Positions 49,976 through 57,437 of a stretch of DNA of 64,000 nucleotides are shown here, one piece after another. Both the position numbers and the translations under genes were made by a program. Where the stretch lies: positions 1 through 64,000 of the forward strand of contig JAFRBA010000118.1 of the NCBI GenBank assembly GCA_017405115.1. Direction: 5' to 3'. A model generated the notes under the pieces. That model did not search any database, was not told the DNA's origin, and saw only the letters and a program-made list of their open reading frames with translations. Numbering within the stretch: the first letter of the stretch is position 1; the number at the start of each line of letters is the position of its first letter. This DNA comes from Kiritimatiellia bacterium. GTDB lineage: Bacteria; Verrucomicrobiota; Kiritimatiellia; RFP12; UBA1067.

Positions 49976-50178
49976 TGGGCCGGATCGACGAATACGCATC
50001 GATCTACTGGGCCGCGGCCTGCCTGGCGTTCTGGGCAGGCTGCGGCGTGTCTGACGTACAGCTTTCAGACGCCGTGAACCTGACGTGCGACATCGCGCGT
50101 GTCACGGTTGCTCAGGAGGCCGTGCTGAAGGAGACAATGTCAAGACTCATGAAAGGAGAAAACGATGGCGCTCATTGA
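49975..50178 (+). CDS. Hypothetical protein, 67 aa
   Basis: ATGA-coupled to the recombinase gene. A hydrophobic N-terminal stretch (YWAAACLAFWAGCGV) is followed by a helix. Could be a small membrane-associated protein; not recognised. Confidence 0.45.
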   Translation: MGRIDEYASIYWAAACLAFWAGCGVSDVQLSDAVNLTCDIARVTVAQEAVLKETMSRLMKGENDGAH

Positions 50179-50578
50179 CGACGTAAAGGAAGAAATCAAG
50201 AAGGCTCACACCCCGAAAGTCCCCGAACAGACGGAGGAGAAGCCTGAGAAGAAGAGGCGGCAGAAGACCAAGGAGGAAATCGCCGCCTATATCGCGCGAA
50301 AGCAGGCCGAGGAGGAGCGCCGCTACCTGAAGCAGCAGGAGGCGAAGTCAGGCCGTTCGGCGCCGGCTCCTTCACAGAAAAAGGAGCGCAAAAAGAAAGA
50401 GGAGAAACCACAGAATGAAGAGGTTCCAAAGAAGCCTGATTCCGAGCAGCCGAAGAAGCGGCGCCAGAAGGCCATGAGGCAGACGTATGTCTCGAAGCCT
50501 CGTCCGAAGACTATAAGGACGATCGACCTCCCTGACGGAGGATCCCTTCTAATCGTCTACATGCCGGGGCCGTCATGA
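50165..50578 (+). CDS. Lys/Glu-rich low-complexity protein, 137 aa
   Basis: Most of the protein (residues 10-115) is Lys, Glu, Gln and Pro, like histone-tail-type linkers, with a short beta C-terminus (TIDLPDGGSLLIVYMPG). AAAGGAG upstream; overlaps both neighbours. Disordered nucleic-acid-binding role possible. Confidence 0.5.
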   Translation: MALIDDVKEEIKKAHTPKVPEQTEEKPEKKRRQKTKEEIAAYIARKQAEEERRYLKQQEAKSGRSAPAPSQKKERKKKEEKPQNEEVPKKPDSEQPKKRRQKAMRQTYVSKPRPKTIRTIDLPDGGSLLIVYMPGPS

Positions 50579-51411
50579 CGAACAAGGAAACAGTCGAGTA
50601 CGCGAGAAAGCTCGCCCTCTGCGACGAAGTGCTGAACAGGAACATCCGGTGGTGGCACAGGCGTCAGGGGAGCATGCCGCTTGCTGACAGGGGCAAGCCG
50701 TTCATTGAATGGCTCGACTGTATGATCGAAAACCTGTCTTACCAGATCGACAGGTGGTACGACATCCCGAAGGAGCTTCCGCCGGCTGAGGATCTCGTCT
50801 GCGCGCTGCGCGTGAACGCCGAAGGTGACTTCCTCGCGCTGTATCAGGAGAAAAAGGCCAAGAGCTGCTGCATGACCGACGTGAACTGCTACGTCGAGGA
50901 GGGCGTCGTCTGCTCGAACATCTGGCTTCGCAGCGACTACGCAGATCTGACATACGACAAGGCGAGAGAAATCGCAGAGCAGTTCAGGAAGGTCGGCTAT
51001 TCGGCAGAAGTGATTGTCGAAGACGAGGACAATCGAGAGGCGACTGTCTGCGCGCAGATCGACTTCCCGCTCTACCGAGACATGGCGAGAAGCGGACGAA
51101 AGGCAGATTCGGTCTTCATGTATTCTGATAAATCTGATACAATAGAACTCATGCCGAAAAAAGAAAAAAGCGTATCCGACCGCGTGAAGGACGCGATTGC
51201 AGATGCGATGATGATCGAGCGTGAGAAAGTGACCGATGAATCGTCGTTCATCGACGATCTCGGCGCCGACGAGCTCGACATCATCAAAATCATCATGCAG
51301 CTCGAGGAGGATTTCGGGTTCGCGATACCTGAAACAGACGCAGAGAAAATCGTGACTGTCAGTCAGGCGGTCGCGTACATCGAGGGACATATCGCAGAGA
51401 ATCAGATTTAG
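50575..51411 (+). CDS. Unknown domain fused to an acyl-carrier-protein domain lacking its serine
   Basis: Residues 1-190 are not recognised. Residues about 200-278 align clearly with bacterial acyl carrier protein: SDRVKDAIADAMMIEREKVT, SSFIDDLGADELDIIKIIMQ, LEEDFGFAIPETDAEKIVTV. The invariant DSL serine that carries phosphopantetheine is Glu (DEL), so it cannot be charged with an acyl chain. An extended -10 at 51135 is 7 bp before an in-frame ATG at 51151, so the ACP part may also be made alone. Confidence 0.7.
   Translation: MTNKETVEYARKLALCDEVLNRNIRWWHRRQGSMPLADRGKPFIEWLDCMIENLSYQIDRWYDIPKELPPAEDLVCALRVNAEGDFLALYQEKKAKSCCMTDVNCYVEEGVVCSNIWLRSDYADLTYDKAREIAEQFRKVGYSAEVIVEDEDNREATVCAQIDFPLYRDMARSGRKADSVFMYSDKSDTIELMPKKEKSVSDRVKDAIADAMMIEREKVTDESSFIDDLGADELDIIKIIMQLEEDFGFAIPETDAEKIVTVSQAVAYIEGHIAENQI
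51135..51143 (+). promoter_or_regulatory. Internal extended -10 promoter (TGATACAAT)
   Basis: TGATACAAT at 51135-51143, within the coding sequence and 7 bp before an in-frame ATG (51151). It could drive a leaderless mRNA for the isolated ACP-like domain and the HNH gene. Confidence 0.5.
51151..51411 (+). CDS. Possible separately expressed ACP-like protein (86 aa, nested)
   Basis: The in-frame ATG at 51151 begins an 86-residue protein, close to the usual ACP length, and sits at the expected transcription start of the internal promoter. Same frame as the longer gene. Whether the short form is made is inference. Confidence 0.4.
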   Translation: MPKKEKSVSDRVKDAIADAMMIEREKVTDESSFIDDLGADELDIIKIIMQLEEDFGFAIPETDAEKIVTVSQAVAYIEGHIAENQI

Positions 51412-51414
51412 ACG

Positions 51415-51882
51415 ATGGCGAGGAAAAAGCCAAAGCCCAAGAGGCGAAAGAAGCTTGAGAAGAAGACAACCATCCGCAACCGCCTCATGCGGCTTTGGGT
51501 GGAAAAGGTCAGGCTCCTGCACGGCGACAGATGCGCCGTGTGCGGGCGCGCCTACGGAGACGTCGACGCGAAGGGCAAGGAGTGCTTCCTCAACGCGCAC
51601 CACATCGACAGCCGAAACACAAACCCTCGGCTCAGGTGGGATGCGCTGAACGGGATACTCCTCTGCCCGAAGCACCACAAGTTCTCAAAGAACTCTGCGC
51701 ACAAGGGGTCGATCTGGTTCATCACGTGGCTGCAAAAGCACCGGTGGAACCAGTACGTCTACATCATGTCCCACCGTGACGAAGAAATTGACATCGACGA
51801 CCGTCCGACGCTGGCAATGATCGAGGAACGCCTGAAGTCGCCTCCGACAGAGGCCGAGGTCGAAGTCGTGAAAACGACATGA
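51415..51882 (+). CDS. HNH-type nuclease
   Basis: After a basic N-terminus, CAVCG (zinc ligands), NAHHIDSRN (first His pair) and GILLCPKHHKFSKNSAH (Asn/Cys/His end) give a complete HNH motif. 155 aa. Could be a homing or packaging-related HNH; no terminase lies nearby. Starts 3 bp after the ACP-like gene. Confidence 0.75.
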   Translation: MARKKPKPKRRKKLEKKTTIRNRLMRLWVEKVRLLHGDRCAVCGRAYGDVDAKGKECFLNAHHIDSRNTNPRLRWDALNGILLCPKHHKFSKNSAHKGSIWFITWLQKHRWNQYVYIMSHRDEEIDIDDRPTLAMIEERLKSPPTEAEVEVVKTT

Positions 51883-51887
51883 AGCCC

Positions 51888-51916
51888 TTGCGCTCCGATT
51901 CAATATATTGTAAAAT
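51888..51916 (+). promoter_or_regulatory. Sigma70-type promoter and leader hairpin
   Basis: TTGCGC (51888-51893), 17 bp, TAAAAT (51911-51916). The leader contains a hairpin GGACGGGGATGGTCTCCGTCC (51926-51946, written as paired arms GGACGG/CCGTCC) resembling the one after the 39240 promoter. Confidence 0.5.
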
Positions 51917-51970
51917 GTTCTTGCCGGACGGGGATGGTCTCCGTCCATAAAACACGAATCGGAACAAACA

Positions 51971-52402
51971 ATGGATGTTGAAATCGGAAAGGCAGGCGCC
52001 GCGGAAACGCCGGCTTCGTTCATGGCTGAATACGTCATTGAGCACATCTCTGCTCTGATGACGCTCGGGGGGATCGAGTCGATCAGCGCGACGAAATACA
52101 TATGCGGCTTCGGATCGAGGCTGCATGTCACGATGGCGCCGTTCGCAGACGCGCCCGAAGAGGTGAAGGCGCAGGGCGTGATCATCAAGGACGCCCTTGC
52201 TACGATCCTTTCAGTCGCGAACATCACGCGCGTCGTGATGAAGCCTGCCGAGGACGACCTGAACAGGATGAAGGCGACTTGGGAACATGCAGTCATGGAC
52301 GCGAGGGCTGCAAACGCAGGTTCCGCACAGGACTTCTCCGCACGGTCTGGAGCAGATTCCAAGAACGCGAGGTCCGCAAAGGGATCGAAGGTTCGGCCAT
52401 GA
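51971..52402 (+). CDS. Hypothetical protein, 143 aa
   Basis: First gene after the promoter. Alpha/beta core (residues 20-90) with an Ala/Ser/Lys-rich disordered tail. Not recognised. ATGA-coupled to the next gene. Confidence 0.5.
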   Translation: MDVEIGKAGAAETPASFMAEYVIEHISALMTLGGIESISATKYICGFGSRLHVTMAPFADAPEEVKAQGVIIKDALATILSVANITRVVMKPAEDDLNRMKATWEHAVMDARAANAGSAQDFSARSGADSKNARSAKGSKVRP

Positions 52403-52734
52403 GGATGCTGGTGGACGACGGCAGGGGACGCAGACCCTTGCAGAAGATGTCATTCCCGCAGACGAAGCAGGCTGCAGCTATCATGGACTGCATCGGCCGC
52501 CTGATACCGCAGGAGGGCGTCGACTATGACGTCGAGATCATCTTCAACGGCCCGAACGACCCGAACGTGTCGATGAACATCGCCGCCCACACGGACAAGG
52601 GCGAGTGGTGGAGACAGTACGTGATGAAGATGATCAAGAAGTACCCTCCGACAGTGGAGAACCCGGAACCTTCCATTCCGATAGACACTCACGAAAAAAA
52701 CGAGGAGGACGGCAATGAGGAAAGCGTGCCTTGA
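52399..52734 (+). CDS. Hypothetical protein, 111 aa
   Basis: Contains VDYDVEIIFNGPNDPNVSMN and a helical GEWWRQYVMKMIKKY segment. Not recognised. Overlaps the next gene by 20 bp. Confidence 0.5.
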   Translation: MRMLVDDGRGRRPLQKMSFPQTKQAAAIMDCIGRLIPQEGVDYDVEIIFNGPNDPNVSMNIAAHTDKGEWWRQYVMKMIKKYPPTVENPEPSIPIDTHEKNEEDGNEESVP

Positions 52735-53140
52735 GTGCGTGGCAAAGCACTTGGGCTCGGCCGCGGTCTACATCGAGGAAGTCCAGCTAGGCTATCCGAA
52801 CTACTTCGGATTCGTCTACGGACAGCTCGACCACGCGGCTTCGGAGAGCATGGAGGAGATACCTGACCTTGCGTGGGCGATACGCGAGCATAGGATTAAG
52901 TGGGCAAATACCAGAAGGAACGACCATCCTCACAGGATCCCGTTCGAGGCAATGTTCGACTATATTGATGCTGTCGAATCGTTCGGTGAGGTCTTGGAAG
53001 TTCCTGAAGAGGTTTATGCAGGACTGTCGCGTGACAAGGACGGAAATGTCGTGTTTTCAGCCGACACCAGGCCGGATGCGGGCGAAGAACAGCCTGAGGC
53101 CGCGAAAAAGGAAGTCAGGAAAAACGCAAAGGACAAATGA
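52715..53140 (+). CDS. Hypothetical protein, 141 aa
   Basis: Starts with CLEC near the N-terminus and ends in a charged Lys/Glu tail. GAGGACGG precedes the ATG. The body appears alpha-helical. Not recognised. Confidence 0.5.
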   Translation: MRKACLECVAKHLGSAAVYIEEVQLGYPNYFGFVYGQLDHAASESMEEIPDLAWAIREHRIKWANTRRNDHPHRIPFEAMFDYIDAVESFGEVLEVPEEVYAGLSRDKDGNVVFSADTRPDAGEEQPEAAKKEVRKNAKDK

Positions 53141-53141
53141 A

Positions 53142-54425
53142 ATGGCGAAGACAAGAGAAAGATACACGGAGCATCCGTCGATCGCTGTGATCGGCGGAAA
53201 GCCGAAGCTGAGGGTGTTCGAGGACTTCTTCATCGAAGAGGAACTTCCCAAGTGGCGCAAGATAGCCGTGAAGATCGAGAATCAGGACAATGGCAAGTCG
53301 GACGACACCAGTGCTTCCATGAACGGCTTCGGCTCTTCATGGGAAAACAACGGATCGATATCCGACAGGCGTACGGAGAGGGAGCTTCTGCGAAACGCCA
53401 GGCACGAGCGCAGGAACTACATCGGTCGCATGGGCAACAGAATCGACACGAACGCCGGTTCTTTAATTATCGCGGGAGACAAGACAAAGAAGAAGTCTTG
53501 TTTTGGCAGGATTCTCGACAAGTTCTCATCTCCGAAGAAGCAGAAAGAGCCAGACAAGCCAGACGAGATTGGGGAGCCGGCCGACAAGGTGTTCGAGGAA
53601 GTCAAGGCATCGATGATGTCTCCAACGAACGAGGAGATTCTTCGGGCAAAGAAGGTCGTGGACACGGTTGAGAACCAGCTGAAGGTTTCCGGACAGTACG
53701 AGATCGCCAATAAGGTGGAAGGAAGCCGTAGCGTCCTTGAGGCCGAGCTTGTCCTCGTCAGATCGGGACAGCTGAAGTACATCACTGAGGAGCAGATCGT
53801 CAAGTTCATGCTGCTATCCGAGCGTGGGATGCGTCTGGAATACCTCAGGTACTACGCGAATATCCTTCCTTCGGAGGTTGCCAAGCGGAAGATCATGTTC
53901 GACGGGCTTCTCGTGTTCGACAACTACTGCGTGCTCTACTATGACGGCGGGGCCCCGAAGTTCTCATTGATCAATGAAATCATTGACGACCAAGAGAGGA
54001 TCAAGCGCAGGGATCAGATACTGTTCGGCATGATCAAGGGAAGCCGCAAGCTGTACTACGTGACAGACTGGGTGACTGCCGACGACGACCTCACGCTCGA
54101 AAAACTTGAGACTGTCATCGGCGAGAAGGCACATGATCTCAGCCGCGACGGGTTCGCCGGAACCGATGAGGAAATAGGACGAATGCTCGAACGCATGGTT
54201 ATCGACATCGAGGTTGAGTCTGAGGATGCTGCAAAGAAGGGCATTTTGATAACCGACGAAAACATGATGGAGTTCATTACCACCGGAAAAGCGCCGAAGC
54301 CACTTCGCGATCAATTCAAGAAGATGGGAATCAAGCCCATGGATGGAGTGCGCGTCCAGGGGGAAGGCGGCGGCAAAAGCAAGAGAAAGCGGCGGCACCG
54401 TCACGGCAAGGACTGGAAGAAGTAG
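53142..54425 (+). CDS. Hypothetical protein, 427 aa
   Basis: Large gene closing an operon. Residues 130-340 look like a folded helical domain (EEILRAKKVVDTVENQLKV, LEYLRYYANILPSEVAKRK, FDGLLVFDNYCVLYYDG). The ends are disordered and basic (GGGKSKRKRRHRHGKDWKK). I do not recognise the family; a large-phage structural or nucleoid-type role is possible. Confidence 0.6.
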   Translation: MAKTRERYTEHPSIAVIGGKPKLRVFEDFFIEEELPKWRKIAVKIENQDNGKSDDTSASMNGFGSSWENNGSISDRRTERELLRNARHERRNYIGRMGNRIDTNAGSLIIAGDKTKKKSCFGRILDKFSSPKKQKEPDKPDEIGEPADKVFEEVKASMMSPTNEEILRAKKVVDTVENQLKVSGQYEIANKVEGSRSVLEAELVLVRSGQLKYITEEQIVKFMLLSERGMRLEYLRYYANILPSEVAKRKIMFDGLLVFDNYCVLYYDGGAPKFSLINEIIDDQERIKRRDQILFGMIKGSRKLYYVTDWVTADDDLTLEKLETVIGEKAHDLSRDGFAGTDEEIGRMLERMVIDIEVESEDAAKKGILITDENMMEFITTGKAPKPLRDQFKKMGIKPMDGVRVQGEGGGKSKRKRRHRHGKDWKK

Positions 54426-54446
54426 AAGTCTCACACATCAAAGACA

Positions 54447-54475
54447 AAGGCTCACCCGTTCGGGTGGGCCTTTTT
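54447..54475 (+). terminator. Intrinsic terminator
   Basis: AGGCTCACCC-GTTC-GGGTGGGCCT with one T-G pair, then TTTTTG. Ends the transcript of the 427-aa gene. Confidence 0.9.
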
Positions 54476-54491
54476 GTTTCAAGGAGGAAAC

Positions 54492-55031
54492 ATGGGAAAT
54501 CTAAAGAAGAAAAAGCGTCCTGAATGGACGTGCATCGCAGAGCGCGAGTTCGACGGCGACATCGTTATAACCGACCCCTGCTACATCAGGGAGAACGGAA
54601 AGCGGATTGACTGGGGTTCGCACGAGGCGATGATGAAGGATGTTGGACTGTGCAACAGGACATACTACGGAGACTGGGGATGCACGGTGTTCGCGGCGAT
54701 GGGCCCGGTTGGACATTCGTACGACAAATCAGCCAAGATCGGCGAGTTCTGCGCGGACGCTGGAATGGTGTGCGTTCTTGACATGCGCGACGCGAGGAGG
54801 ATGTGCCCAGACATCGACAAGTGGATCGCAGAGCATTACTGGTGCGCGACGGTCATCAGTGGATTCAAAGGGAAGGTAAGGCTCATGACGATGACGACGA
54901 AGCGCTGGATGAAGGATTTGAAAGACCCCAAAAAGCGCATCGTGTACGACGACGTAGAGCTTCGCGTGCGCGGAGACGGGATGAAGGACGGAGACACGTT
55001 CTGTTTCGAGAGCTACCAGACAAGCCTATAG
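54492..55031 (+). CDS. Hypothetical protein with ITDPCY motif, 179 aa
   Basis: After AAGGAGG. Residues 25-35 read IVITDPCYIREN, a motif seen in small phage proteins of unknown function. Several Trp and Cys residues follow (GDWGCTVF, YWCATVIS). Beta-rich. Confidence 0.6.
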   Translation: MGNLKKKKRPEWTCIAEREFDGDIVITDPCYIRENGKRIDWGSHEAMMKDVGLCNRTYYGDWGCTVFAAMGPVGHSYDKSAKIGEFCADAGMVCVLDMRDARRMCPDIDKWIAEHYWCATVISGFKGKVRLMTMTTKRWMKDLKDPKKRIVYDDVELRVRGDGMKDGDTFCFESYQTSL

Positions 55032-55040
55032 GAGGTTGAC

Positions 55041-55874
55041 ATGGAAAAATACCTAAAGATTGCAGCAAGGGCATGGGCAGGCGCGACCCTCAACATCAAG
55101 AAGTTCGCAGACGCATATGTTGAGGCGGTTGGTAAGTTCAGAGAAAAGGCGATGGAGAGGTTCTCCGCGGCGTATCCGATGTTCGGAAAACGCGAATGGC
55201 GCCGACTCGGGCAGATAGGAGCCGGAAGTCTTCTCCCGCAGTTCTTCTTCAAGAGCGACTTCTTCGTCGGAAAGCTCCTGAACATGACCAGCTCGATGCG
55301 CATCCAGAAGGCGCTTGTCGGAGCGTCTAACGACGGAAGGATCCGTGTCGACCGCGGGAACGGGCCAGAGAAGGTCAAGCTCGCAGACCTGACGCGCAAG
55401 GAGGAGAAGGCGCTAATCCTGCTTCTCAGCGAGGAGAACGAGAAGCTGTCACCTGATGATCTGAAGCTCAAGTACAGGACGCTTGTCGCAAATGTCAACA
55501 AGTCGAACCGCAGCAGAAGGCCGGCGTGGGAGATCAGGATCGTTGGCGGACGTCCGGTTGCGCACTTCAACAGGGCTTGCAACATGGAGGTGTACGACCT
55601 TGAAGATGCGCTGGAGCGTGTCAAGGGATGCCGTTCGGGATCTGCGCGCACGAGCCGCGAGATCCTGAATGAACTTGCAAATCACATCATCAATCTTGAG
55701 AGCCTTCGCGACGTCGAGTGGGATTTCGTGGAGGAGTGCGGACACGACTCCTCGATGTGGACCGAAAAGGACGAGAGTCGCCACCAGTGGATCATAGACA
55801 GCATCCAGGCTGAGCGGGATTACGCGACGAAACTAGTCCGCGAAGCTACAGGAAACGACAATCTGAAGGTGTAG
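55041..55874 (+). CDS. Hypothetical protein, 277 aa
   Basis: Basic N-terminal half with helix-forming segments and a C-terminal acidic helical region. AGGAGG upstream. No motif recognised. Confidence 0.55.
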   Translation: MEKYLKIAARAWAGATLNIKKFADAYVEAVGKFREKAMERFSAAYPMFGKREWRRLGQIGAGSLLPQFFFKSDFFVGKLLNMTSSMRIQKALVGASNDGRIRVDRGNGPEKVKLADLTRKEEKALILLLSEENEKLSPDDLKLKYRTLVANVNKSNRSRRPAWEIRIVGGRPVAHFNRACNMEVYDLEDALERVKGCRSGSARTSREILNELANHIINLESLRDVEWDFVEECGHDSSMWTEKDESRHQWIIDSIQAERDYATKLVREATGNDNLKV

Positions 55875-55889
55875 AGGAAAGGAGATTAA

Positions 55890-56387
55890 ATGGGCAAGAA
55901 GATTTCGGGCCAGGGATGGTTCGCGGTCAAGATAGAAATGCGCGGTACTAGGGCCGTAGCAGTCTTGACAGGCGACCATTTCCGGCCCGACCAAAAAGAC
56001 ATCGCGAACGCAGTGACTGGCTGCGAGGGAAGCGATTCCGCGCTGGAAGGAAGATCCCCTGTATATCTTGTGAAGGATTCCGTTGTAGGCGTCGCGCTTG
56101 GAGCCTATCGAATGAAGCAGGGGCTCAAGATCGTTGACTGCCACGACGGATCCAGGGGAAAGCCGTGCGGAAAGTGCAGAAAGTGCATGGAGGCGCGCGA
56201 GCGCATGTTCACGCGCGTCATACTCGGGTCTCTCGAGCTTCCTGAAACGGATCTGTCGAAGAGGCTGAGAGACGCCGTGCAGCAGGTCATAGGACTTCCG
56301 TGGACATACGCTCCATGGAGCGGCCCGATGACGGACGAAGAGGTTGAAGAAGTATTCGAAGAACTGGGAGTTACTCCCGTAAAATAA
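55890..56387 (+). CDS. Zinc-binding hypothetical protein, 165 aa
   Basis: A CGKCRKCME motif near residue 92 plus an upstream DCHDG could form a metal site, with a helical C-terminus ending EEVEEVFEELGV. AAAGGAG upstream. Not recognised. Confidence 0.5.
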   Translation: MGKKISGQGWFAVKIEMRGTRAVAVLTGDHFRPDQKDIANAVTGCEGSDSALEGRSPVYLVKDSVVGVALGAYRMKQGLKIVDCHDGSRGKPCGKCRKCMEARERMFTRVILGSLELPETDLSKRLRDAVQQVIGLPWTYAPWSGPMTDEEVEEVFEELGVTPVK

Positions 56388-56399
56388 GGAGAATAGAAA

Positions 56400-56822
56400 A
56401 TGAACCACATTGTTACGAAGAGCGAAATTGAGACCGAGGCCCGCGTCAAGTACGCGGAGGCGAAACCGTCGGTGATGGTCGCAGACGATGCGCTGGCAAA
56501 AAAGGTTGCTGATCTTCTTGCCCTGCGCAAGAAGATGGATCGCGATGAGCTCATGAAGTCCCAGATGATGGGGGAAATCATGGAGCAGATGAAGAAGGCC
56601 ACGGTCCTAAAGAACAAGGACGGAGTGGTCATCGTGACCTGGAAGGAGGCGAGCTCCACGTCCAAGGTTGACTACAAGGGCCTGTGTAAGCTGTACAAGG
56701 TCAAAAAGGAAGACTATGCGGCTTACACAACTACGAGCACCGGCGCTCGTACGTTTGAACTCATCGAGACGAAAGAAGAGCGCGAAAAAGTTTCCGACCT
56801 CATCGAACAGATGGAAATCTGA
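56400..56822 (+). CDS. YqaJ-recombinase-associated-like protein, 140 aa
   Basis: A helical N-terminal half followed by KDGVVIVTWKEASSTSKVDY and GARTFEL. The TWK...R/K-x-D pattern resembles the small domain found beside or fused to YqaJ-type phage exonucleases. No YqaJ nuclease is seen in the window. Modest confidence in the assignment, good confidence it is a gene. Confidence 0.5.
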   Translation: MNHIVTKSEIETEARVKYAEAKPSVMVADDALAKKVADLLALRKKMDRDELMKSQMMGEIMEQMKKATVLKNKDGVVIVTWKEASSTSKVDYKGLCKLYKVKKEDYAAYTTTSTGARTFELIETKEEREKVSDLIEQMEI

Positions 56823-56862
56823 ACATGACAGAAGATGAATTTAGGGAAAGTTCAATGTAAGG

Positions 56863-57006
56863 ATGTGCGGAAAATGCTGTGCGACGTGCAAGCACGGATG
56901 TGATTTGTGCGACGACGGTGCATACGAATGCGTACATCCAGCTCTCGAAGGCGACTCGATCATTGTATCTTCTGAATCGGTCTGCGATGCATGGGAGAGG
57001 CAATGA
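56863..57006 (+). CDS. Small cysteine-rich zinc-finger-like protein, 47 aa
   Basis: MCGKCCATCKHGCDLC followed by YECVHP: eight cysteines in 47 residues, several in CxxC spacing. It ends with TGA overlapping the next ATG. Likely metal-binding. A poor ribosome site (TAAGG, adjacent) leaves expression uncertain. Confidence 0.5.
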   Translation: MCGKCCATCKHGCDLCDDGAYECVHPALEGDSIIVSSESVCDAWERQ

Positions 57007-57437
57007 GAGTCTACGTTCTCAAGGCGAAGTTCACAGGGCTATACGAATGGGGCCCAGGATGGCTATCGAGCAGAATAAAAGACGCATGGTACGACTTCTT
57101 CAGAAATGTAGACAGGATCATAAGGCCGGCGTTCTGGACGTATCTCGAAAAGAACGTGTTCACGCAGACCCAATATCTTGTCGGGACAGGCGGAAGCGTA
57201 TTCCTGCATCCGATGGACGTCTGCTACGTCGGACACTCGTGCATGGTCTCAAAGCGGCTGAATGAACGAGGCGTCTTCGAGGAGACGGCGCCTGAAATCG
57301 ACGAGCTGAAGGAAATACTAACAGGAGCCGCGAACGCGTGCGGAGGAATCGTGGAGTTCTCCGATGTCGCGTTCACGGAGGTCAAGGAGCCTACATATGT
57401 GAAAGGAGAAGCAAGTGAAGGCGCTAAGCTACCTTAG
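57003..57437 (+). CDS. Hypothetical protein, 144 aa
   Basis: Trp/Tyr/Phe-rich in residues 15-50 (LYEWGPGWLSSRI). Not recognised. ATGA-coupled to the Cys-rich gene and overlaps the methyltransferase start. Confidence 0.5.
   Translation: MRVYVLKAKFTGLYEWGPGWLSSRIKDAWYDFFRNVDRIIRPAFWTYLEKNVFTQTQYLVGTGGSVFLHPMDVCYVGHSCMVSKRLNERGVFEETAPEIDELKEILTGAANACGGIVEFSDVAFTEVKEPTYVKGEASEGAKLP

Noticed and set aside
56825..56860. 11-codon open frame before the Cys-rich gene
   Set aside because: No ribosome site and too short to support.
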